Assembly (NCBI RefSeq): GCF_026968045.1
Contig: NZ_JAPVBQ010000003.1
Span: 652,060 to 716,059, forward strand
DNA: 64,000 bases
Reading direction: 5' to 3'
Origin: Modestobacter sp. VKM Ac-2977
Lineage (GTDB): Bacteria; Actinomycetota; Actinomycetes; Mycobacteriales; Geodermatophilaceae
The notes beneath the pieces are model-generated. The model worked only from the letters and a program-made list of their open reading frames with translations. It made no database searches and was not told the origin of the DNA. The position numbers were made by a program, and so were the translations under genes. Each line of letters begins with the position of its first letter. Position 1 is the stretch's first letter. Below, piece after piece: positions 58,399 through 64,000 of this stretch.

Positions 58399-59796
58399 TC
58401 AGGTGTCGGACGACGGGCCGGCCGTCCGCCCGGGCGGGGGCGTGCCCTCCCAGTCCGGGTCGTGGGTCGCCTTGTCGTCCACGGTGCGGATCTGCTGGCC
58501 GTCCTCGGTCTGGTAGACGTCGGGCACGCCGTCCCGGTCGCGGTCCTCCGTCTCGACCGCGGCGATCCGGCGGTAGCGGCGGTCGCGCGTCTTGAGCAGG
58601 ATCGAGGCCAGCACGGCCGCCGTCACGGTGCCGACCAGGACGCCGACCTTCACGTGCTCGTCGCGCAGCGAGCCCTCGCCGTAGGCGAGTGCGCCGATGA
58701 GCAGGGAGACCGTGAACCCGATGCCGGCGAGCATGGACAGGCCGATGACGTCGGGCCAGCCCAGCGACTCGTCCAGCTCGGCGCGGGTGAAGCGGGACAC
58801 CAGCCAGGTGGCGCCGGTGATGCCGAGCGTCTTGCCGGCCACCAGGCCCACCACGATGCCGATGGCGACCGGGTCCGACAGCGACTCGACCAGGCCGGAG
58901 AAGCCGCCGATGGTGACGCCGGCGGCGAAGAAGGCGAACACCGGGACGGCGAACCCGGCGGAGATCGGGCGGATCCGGTGCTCGAGGTGCTCGGCCAGGC
59001 CGGGGCCCGCGTCCGGGCCGCCGGCGGCCTGGCTGCGGACGACCGGCACGGTGAAGGCGAGCAGCACCCCGGCGACGGTGGCGTGCACCCCGGACTCGTG
59101 CATCAGCACCCAGGTGATGACCGCGAGGGGGATGAGCAGCCACCAGGAGCGGATCCGCTTCTGCACCAGGAACCCGAAGACGGCGAGCGGGAGCAGCGAC
59201 AGCAGCAGTGGCGTGACCGCCAGCTCGGAGGTGTAGAAGATCGCGATCACCGTGATGGCCAGCAGGTCGTCGACCACGGCCAGGGTCAGCAGGAACGTGC
59301 GCAGCGCGGTGGGCAGGTGGGTGCTGATCACCGCGAGGACGGCGAGGGCGAAGGCGATGTCGGTGGCCGTCGGGATGGCCCAGCCGCGCAGTGCGCCGTC
59401 GCCGGTGCCCAGGTTCACCAGCACGAACAGGACGGCGGGGACCACCATGCCGCCGACGGCTGCGGCGACCGGCAGGGCTGCCCGCCGAGGGTCACGGAGG
59501 TCGCCGGCGACGAACTCCCGCTTGAGCTCGAGCCCGACCACGAAGAAGAAGATCGCCAGCAGCCCGTCGGCCGCCCAGGTGCCGAGGGTGAGGTCCAGGT
59601 GCAGCGACTCGGGGCCCACCCGGGTGTCGCGCAGCGCCTCGTAGGACTCCGCCCAGGGCGAGTTCGCCCAGACCAGGGCGATCACCGTGCCCACCAGCAG
59701 GAGCGCCCCGCCGATGGTCTCCTTGCGGAGGATCGCGGCGATCCGCGTGGCCTCCGGGTAGGACCCCCGGCTGAACAGGCGGGTGGGTGTGGTCAC
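58399..59796 (-). CDS. nhaA: Na+/H+ antiporter NhaA
   Basis: Protein of 465 residues with about twelve helices. NhaA features are [18 protein letters not shown], the ion-binding aspartate pair in [19 protein letters not shown] and the [14 protein letters not shown] segment. It exchanges sodium for protons and controls pH and salt balance. The C-terminal ~60-residue tail contains [16 protein letters not shown], a DxDxDG calcium-loop-like motif not typical of NhaA. GTG 59796. Confidence 0.92.
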   Translation of the reverse strand: MTTPTRLFSRGSYPEATRIAAILRKETIGGALLLVGTVIALVWANSPWAESYEALRDTRVGPESLHLDLTLGTWAADGLLAIFFFVVGLELKREFVAGDLRDPRRAALPVAAAVGGMVVPAVLFVLVNLGTGDGALRGWAIPTATDIAFALAVLAVISTHLPTALRTFLLTLAVVDDLLAITVIAIFYTSELAVTPLLLSLLPLAVFGFLVQKRIRSWWLLIPLAVITWVLMHESGVHATVAGVLLAFTVPVVRSQAAGGPDAGPGLAEHLEHRIRPISAGFAVPVFAFFAAGVTIGGFSGLVESLSDPVAIGIVVGLVAGKTLGITGATWLVSRFTRAELDESLGWPDVIGLSMLAGIGFTVSLLIGALAYGEGSLRDEHVKVGVLVGTVTAAVLASILLKTRDRRYRRIAAVETEDRDRDGVPDVYQTEDGQQIRTVDDKATHDPDWEGTPPPGRTAGPSSDT

Positions 59797-59866
59797 GTGG
59801 CGGCTCCGTTGTGCAGGGTCGGGAAGAGAGTTGCCGACCAGACTTCCCGGCGCACCTCGATCGAGG

Positions 59867-60712
59867 TTACCGGGCCAGCAGCTCGCGCACCCGTCGGGAC
59901 AACCCGGCGTCCCCATGGGGCACGTCGTCCAGCCGGGTGACCGTCGCGGCGCCGCGGATCCCGGACAGCAGCCAGACGGCGTCGGCCGACCGCATGTCCT
60001 CGACCGACCCCGGGGTGACGGTGGTCGGCCACCCGGCGGCCCCGGCCCGGTCGAACAGCCGGGCCTGGGTCGTCCCGGCCAGGATCCCGGTGTCCACCGG
60101 CGGGGTGTGCAGCCGGCCACCGGCGGCCCAGACGACGGTGGAGGTCGGGCCCTCCAGCAGCCGGCCCTCCACCGAGGTGAACACGACGTCGTCGGCGCCG
60201 ACGGCGTGCGCGTGCCGCAGGGCCGCCATGTTCACCGCGTAGGAGAGCGTCTTCGCCCCGCCCAGCAGCCACGGGGCGGTGGCGCGCACGTCGGCGGGCA
60301 CGCCGAGGGGGAGGCTGACCACGGCGATGCCCTGTTCCCGCTGCCGCAGGGTCTCGGCCGGCACCGGGGCCAGCAGGGCGAGCAGCGTCGGCGGCCCGTC
60401 GTCGCCGAGGCCGCGGGTGAGCAGCACCCGGCAGGCCCCCTCGACCTCGGCCGGCCAGTCGGCGACCCCGGCCGCCACCACGGCCCGGACGGCGTCGTCC
60501 CCGGGGTGGGCGAGCTCCATGATCGACGCCGAGCGGCGCAACCGGGTCAGGTGGGCGTCCAGGTGCGGGGTCGTCCCGCCGGTGACCAGCACCGACTCGA
60601 AGACGCCGTCACCCCGGCCGAGCCCCAGGTCGAACCCGGTCACCACCGGCTCGTCCGGCGCCACCGCCGTCGCCGTCCCGTTCCGCCAGACCACGACCCG
60701 CGCGCTCGTCAC
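59867..60712 (-). CDS. pabC: Aminodeoxychorismate lyase (PLP class IV)
   Basis: Fold-type IV PLP enzyme of 281 residues. The catalytic Lys154 is in [18 protein letters not shown], and [21 protein letters not shown] is the cofactor phosphate loop. It would release pyruvate from aminodeoxychorismate to give p-aminobenzoate for folate. The branched-chain or D-amino-acid transaminase cousins are the alternative, but length and motifs fit PabC. GTG 60712; divergent from fur with a 40-bp gap. Confidence 0.75.
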   Translation of the reverse strand: MTSARVVVWRNGTATAVAPDEPVVTGFDLGLGRGDGVFESVLVTGGTTPHLDAHLTRLRRSASIMELAHPGDDAVRAVVAAGVADWPAEVEGACRVLLTRGLGDDGPPTLLALLAPVPAETLRQREQGIAVVSLPLGVPADVRATAPWLLGGAKTLSYAVNMAALRHAHAVGADDVVFTSVEGRLLEGPTSTVVWAAGGRLHTPPVDTGILAGTTQARLFDRAGAAGWPTTVTPGSVEDMRSADAVWLLSGIRGAATVTRLDDVPHGDAGLSRRVRELLAR

Positions 60713-60752
60713 GACGTCCACCCTGCCGCATCGGCGAACTAGGCTCGGCACC

Positions 60753-61202
60753 GTGTCCGGACCGGAGAGCGCGCCCCCGTTGGCCGCCGAGCTGCGGGCC
60801 CGCGGCCTGCGGCTGACCAGCCAGCGACAGCGGGTGCTGGCGGCCGTCGCGGCGCTGGAGCACGGCACCCCGGAGGAGATCGGCGCCCGGCTGCGGGCCG
60901 AGGCCGGCCCGGACGGCGCGGCCCCGGACACCTCGACGGTCTACCGCACCCTGGAGCTGCTCGAACGGCTCGGCCTGGTCTGGCACACCCACCTGGGCAA
61001 GGGCGCACCGATCTACCACGCCGCCCAGCACCCGCACCTGCACGTCGTCTGCCAGTCGTGCGGCGAGATCCACTCGGTCGAGCCGGAGCTGCTCGACACT
61101 GCTGCGGAACGTCTGAGCGCCCAGCTGGGTTTCACCCTGGACGTGGGCCACGTGGCGCTGTCCGGCACCTGTCGAGCCTGCGCGGAGAAGGAGAACGCAT
61201 GA
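60753..61202 (+). CDS. Fur-family metalloregulator
   Basis: Protein of 149 residues. The winged helix is at about 15-75 (LTSQRQRVLAAVAAL ... PDTSTVYRTLELLERLGLV). The dimerisation domain has HLHVVC and two CxxC pairs (Cys100/103 and Cys140/143) that hold structural zinc. It may be Fur or Zur; sequence alone cannot separate them. GTG 60753. It is the first gene of an overlapping five-gene operon and overlaps ygfZ by 4 bp. Confidence 0.88.
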   Translation: MSGPESAPPLAAELRARGLRLTSQRQRVLAAVAALEHGTPEEIGARLRAEAGPDGAAPDTSTVYRTLELLERLGLVWHTHLGKGAPIYHAAQHPHLHVVCQSCGEIHSVEPELLDTAAERLSAQLGFTLDVGHVALSGTCRACAEKENA

Positions 61203-62311
61203 ACTCCCCCCTGTTGCAGCGCCCCGGTGCCGTCGCCCTCGACGTCGAGGGGGGTGGCTCGGTCGCGGCCCACTACGGCGAGCCCCTGCCCGAGCAGCGC
61301 CGGCTCGCCGAGGGGGCCGGCCTGGTCGACCGCAGCGACCGGGACGTCGTCGCCGTCCCCGGCCCCGACCGGCTGAGCTGGCTGCACGACCTCACCTCGC
61401 AGCACCTGCGCGCGATGCCCGACGGCACCGGCACCGAGGCGCTGTTCCTGGACCCGAACGGCCGGGTGGAGCACCACGCCGTGCTGGCCGAGCTGGCCGG
61501 CACCACCTGGGTCGACGTCGAACCGGGCACCGGTGCGGCGCTGACCGCCTGGCTGCAGAAGATGCGGTTCATGCTGCGGGTCGAGCCGGAGCTGCGCACC
61601 GCGGGCTGGGCCCTGCTCAGCCTGGTCGGGCCGCAGGGCGACGCGGTGCTCACCGCAGCCGGCTGGCCGGTGCCGTCCGAGGTGCACGAAGTGGCGCCGT
61701 TGGCGGACGGCGGCTGGGTGCGCCGGATGCCGGCGATCGGCGACGGGACGGCGGCGGTCGTCGACCTGCTGCTGCCGCGGGCCGAGGTGGCCGCGCGGGC
61801 CGACGCCCTGCTGTCCGCCGGTGCGGTGCTCGCCGGCCTGGACGCCTACGAGGCGCTGCGGGTCGAGGCCCGCCGCCCGCGCGCCGGGATCGACTCCGAC
61901 CACCGCACCATCCCCAATGAGCTGGTCTGGCTGGACAGCGCCGTCCACCTGGAGAAGGGCTGCTACCGCGGGCAGGAGACGGTCGCCCGGGTGCACAACC
62001 TCGGCCGCCCGCCGCGCCGTCAGGTGCTGCTGCACCTGGACGGGATGAGCGAGGTGCTCCCCGCGCCGGGCACCCCGGTCACCGCAGGCACGCGTGAGGT
62101 CGGCCGGGTGGGCAGCGTGGTGCGCCATCACGAGCTGGGCGTGATCGGGCTGGCGCTGGTCAAGCAGTCCGTGGCACCCGACGCCGACCTGCGGGTCGGG
62201 GAGGCGGTCGCCGTCATCGACCCCGACGACGCCCCGGCGGCGCTGGACGACACCCGGGCGGCGGCCCGCGACCGCGTGCGCGCCGTCCGGTCTGCGACGA
62301 TCGGCCGGTGA
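61199..62311 (+). CDS. ygfZ: Folate-binding iron-sulfur maturation protein YgfZ
   Basis: Protein of 370 residues of the GcvT-like family. It carries the signature KGCYRGQETVAR (about 251-262), with a GcvT-type fold and tetrahydrofolate pocket. YgfZ helps the assembly or repair of some [4Fe-4S] enzymes. ATG 61199 overlaps the fur stop (ATGA), and its own end overlaps the BKACE start. Coupling to a metalloregulator fits a role in iron-sulfur metabolism. Confidence 0.88.
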   Translation: MNSPLLQRPGAVALDVEGGGSVAAHYGEPLPEQRRLAEGAGLVDRSDRDVVAVPGPDRLSWLHDLTSQHLRAMPDGTGTEALFLDPNGRVEHHAVLAELAGTTWVDVEPGTGAALTAWLQKMRFMLRVEPELRTAGWALLSLVGPQGDAVLTAAGWPVPSEVHEVAPLADGGWVRRMPAIGDGTAAVVDLLLPRAEVAARADALLSAGAVLAGLDAYEALRVEARRPRAGIDSDHRTIPNELVWLDSAVHLEKGCYRGQETVARVHNLGRPPRRQVLLHLDGMSEVLPAPGTPVTAGTREVGRVGSVVRHHELGVIGLALVKQSVAPDADLRVGEAVAVIDPDDAPAALDDTRAAARDRVRAVRSATIGR

Positions 62312-63174
62312 GCACTCCGGTCGGCGTCCAGGGCACCCTGCTGACCCTGGCACCGACCGGCGCCGAGTCGGTCAAGGCCGACGTCCCGGCGCTGCCGGTC
62401 ACCGTCGACGAGGTGGTCGCCACCGCCCGCGACTGCCGGGCCGTCGGCGCCGCCGTGCTGCACCTGCACGTGCGCGGCACCGACACCCGGCCGACGCTGG
62501 ACCTGCCCCGGGTCCGCGAGGTCGTCGCCGCGGTCCGGGAGGCCACCGACCTGGTCGTGCAGCTCTCGACCGGCGGCGCGGTCACCGACCCGGCCGAGGC
62601 GCGGCTGGCGGTGCTGGACGCCGAGCCGGACGCCGCCTCGCTCTCCCTGGGCACGGTCAACTTCGGCCGGGACGTCTTCTACAACCCCTGGGACCTCATC
62701 GTCGAGCTGCACACCCGGATGCAGCAGCGCGGGATCGTGCCCGAGTACGAGGTGTTCGACCTGGGCCAGCTGGCGACCCTCTCCCGGTTGCTCGACCGGC
62801 ACGGGCCGCCCGCCGGCGGGCACGTGCACGTCGACCTGGTGATGGGGGTGCCCGGCGGGATGCCCGGGACGACGGCGGCGCTGGCCGCCTGCCTGCCGTT
62901 CCTCCCGCCCGGGGCCACCTTCGCCGCCACCGGCGTCGGCCGCACCTCGCTGCCGGTGATGCTGGCCGCGCTGTCGGCCGGCGGCCACCTGCGGGTCGGC
63001 ATGGAGGACACGCTGACCTATGCCCCCGGCGAGTCGGTGCGCGACAACGCCCAGCTGGTCGCCCGCGCGGCCGGGCTCGCCCGGATCGCCCAGCGCCCGC
63101 CGCTCACCCCGACCGAGGCCCGGCAGCTGCTGGGCATCACGCGCGTCCCCACCACTGCGGAGGTCTCCCGATGA
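62308..63174 (+). CDS. BKACE (DUF849) family beta-keto acid cleavage enzyme
   Basis: Protein of 288 residues with a TIM-barrel fold. VLHLHVRGTDTRPTLD carries the zinc-binding H-x-H, and VHVDLVMGVPGGMPG and GVGRTSLPVM complete the barrel. BKACE enzymes cleave a beta-keto acid with acetyl-CoA to give acetoacetate and a CoA ester; the amino-acid-derived substrate is unknown. GTG 62308 overlaps ygfZ, and the end overlaps rsiG. Confidence 0.82.
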   Translation: MSTPVGVQGTLLTLAPTGAESVKADVPALPVTVDEVVATARDCRAVGAAVLHLHVRGTDTRPTLDLPRVREVVAAVREATDLVVQLSTGGAVTDPAEARLAVLDAEPDAASLSLGTVNFGRDVFYNPWDLIVELHTRMQQRGIVPEYEVFDLGQLATLSRLLDRHGPPAGGHVHVDLVMGVPGGMPGTTAALAACLPFLPPGATFAATGVGRTSLPVMLAALSAGGHLRVGMEDTLTYAPGESVRDNAQLVARAAGLARIAQRPPLTPTEARQLLGITRVPTTAEVSR

Positions 63175-63734
63175 CTGTCCCCTCTCCCGCCGGCGGCGCC
63201 GGCGTCGACGAGCTGCTCGACCCGTCCTTCCTGGACGGGGTCGAGGAGCTGCCGATGACCGAGGTCCGCGCGCTGCGGCACCGCGCCGAGCAGGAGGAGG
63301 TCAACCTCTCCTACACCCGGCGGCTGCTCCAGGGCCGGCTGGACATCGTCCGTCGTGAGCTGCAGCGCCGGGCCGAGCACGACGGGCGCTCCCTGGTCGA
63401 CCTGCTGCCGGAGATCCTCGCGGAGAAGGGCCGTGGCCCCGCGCACGGGCTCGGGCGGCACCAGACCGTCCAGCCGACGTCCCCGGAGCAGTTCGAGACC
63501 TGGGTGAACGGGTTGGCGCCGGGGGTCGACCTGTCCGACGTCCCGTCCCTGCCCGACGACCAGCTGGAGCAGGCCGCCCGGGCGCTGGGTGAGGGGGAGC
63601 GGACGCTGTCCGAGCGGCGCCGCGGCGTGCAGCAGGTGATGGACACCGTCGCCGGTGAGCTGGCCCGCCGCTACCGCGAGGGCCTGGCCGACGTGGCGCA
63701 GCTGCTGGCCGACGAGTCCCGGCACCGCGCCTGA
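63171..63734 (+). CDS. rsiG: c-di-GMP-binding anti-sigma factor RsiG
   Basis: Protein of 187 residues with two helical segments. Each holds the complete E-x3-S-x2-R-x3-Q-x3-D motif: E43, S47, R50, Q54, D58, and E143, S147, R150, Q154, D158. In Streptomyces this twin motif binds a partially intercalated c-di-GMP dimer and lets RsiG sequester the flagellar/sporulation sigma factor WhiG. No sigma factor is in the window. ATG 63171 overlaps the BKACE stop, and its stop overlaps the asparaginase start. Confidence 0.88.
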   Translation: MTVPSPAGGAGVDELLDPSFLDGVEELPMTEVRALRHRAEQEEVNLSYTRRLLQGRLDIVRRELQRRAEHDGRSLVDLLPEILAEKGRGPAHGLGRHQTVQPTSPEQFETWVNGLAPGVDLSDVPSLPDDQLEQAARALGEGERTLSERRRGVQQVMDTVAGELARRYREGLADVAQLLADESRHRA

Positions 63735-64000
63735 TGGGTGACCACCTGAGCCAGTGGGCCGACGAGCCCGTCCTGGTCGAGGTGTGGCGCGCCGGCCTCG
63801 GGGTCGACGTGCTCGAGTCGGTGCACCGGGGGGCGCTGGTCGTGCTCGGTGCCGACGGCGCACCGCTGCTGGAGGTCGGCGATGTCACCCGGCCGGTGCT
63901 GCCGCGCTCGTCGAACAAGCCGGTGCAGGCCACCACGTACCTGCAGGCGGGCTGGCAGCCGCGGGACGACCGGGAACTGGCCCTCGCGGCCGCCTCGCAC
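63734..64000 (+). CDS. L-asparaginase II family protein, N-terminal part (3' end outside window)
   Basis: The first 89 residues are visible. ADEPVLVEVWRAGLGVDVLESVHRGALVVLGADG and RPVLPRSSNKPVQATTYLQAG match the start of the bacterial asparaginase-II (DUF/Asparaginase_II) family. It would hydrolyse asparagine in the cytoplasm. The ATG shares its A with the rsiG stop (TGATG). The last gene of the operon within the window. Confidence 0.82.
   Translation, partial: MGDHLSQWADEPVLVEVWRAGLGVDVLESVHRGALVVLGADGAPLLEVGDVTRPVLPRSSNKPVQATTYLQAGWQPRDDRELALAAASH

Noticed and set aside
1-64000. Integrated phage, plasmid or insertion sequence
   Set aside because: No integrase, transposase or phage structural gene was seen, and the four tRNA genes have no flanking attachment-like repeats.

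Overview
The window is a gene-dense, very GC-rich chromosomal segment of an actinobacterium. Third codon positions are almost all G or C, and GTG starts and 4-bp ATGA/GTGA gene overlaps are common. Mycothiol synthase (mshD), a GlnR-type regulator, an LmeA-type DUF2993 protein, an LCP-family wall protein and an RsiG-type anti-sigma factor all point to Actinobacteria. A flagellin gene together with RsiG suggests a motile lineage such as Geodermatophilaceae (Blastococcus/Geodermatophilus/Modestobacter type). The family placement is an inference from gene content, not a database result. I see no prophage, insertion sequence, rRNA or CRISPR array.

Layout. 1-1734: end of a beta-ketoadipate operon (pcaB, pcaD, pcaC). 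1763-6744: a membrane-anchored protein, a glycosyltransferase and an OmpR-type two-component system. 6856-7139: tRNA-Phe, tRNA-Asp and tRNA-Glu; a tRNA-Lys lies at 10231. 7257-13214: lipoproteins, GtrA, a DUF2231-Rieske protein, a beta-propeller membrane protein and small membrane proteins. 13306-14865: an isolated flagellin. 14873-26636: a Pol I-like exonuclease/polymerase, hemerythrin, fatty-acid enzymes, a YihY/BrkB protein, a formaldehyde-dehydrogenase-like enzyme, an SMR transporter and a marR-MFS pair. 26828-30823: a large HrpA helicase. 30908-42273: regulators, MFS, sulfate adenylyltransferase (cysD, cysN), a second two-component system, a siderophore-interacting protein, small stress-type proteins and a coiled-coil protein with nine 14-residue repeats. 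42475-50858: LCP protein, pstSCAB, mshD, glnR. 51042-55528: membrane protein, LmeA-like protein and a sulfur-transfer cluster (thiX-cysA2-sseC) with a cysteine-rich leader peptide. 55534-59796: DUF885 metallohydrolase, a hypothetical protein behind a structured leader, and NhaA. 59867-64000: pabC, then a tightly overlapping operon fur-ygfZ-BKACE-rsiG-asparaginase that runs off the window.

Regulation visible in the DNA includes a PHO box upstream of pstS, a long hairpin between pstS and pstC, a hairpin that holds the start codon downstream of cysN, three SigB-like GTTN-N14-16-GGGTA promoters, a repeat-rich region upstream of marR, and strong palindromes between most convergent gene pairs.

The most notable points are: (1) RsiG with both complete c-di-GMP motifs; (2) a Cys-codon-rich leader upstream of cysA2-sseC; (3) a palindromic element read in frame inside hrpA, with a second copy in an intergenic region 30 kb away; (4) a structured 83-nt inverted-repeat element upstream of a hypothetical gene; (5) a flagellin whose variable region is a duplicated ~87-residue module.
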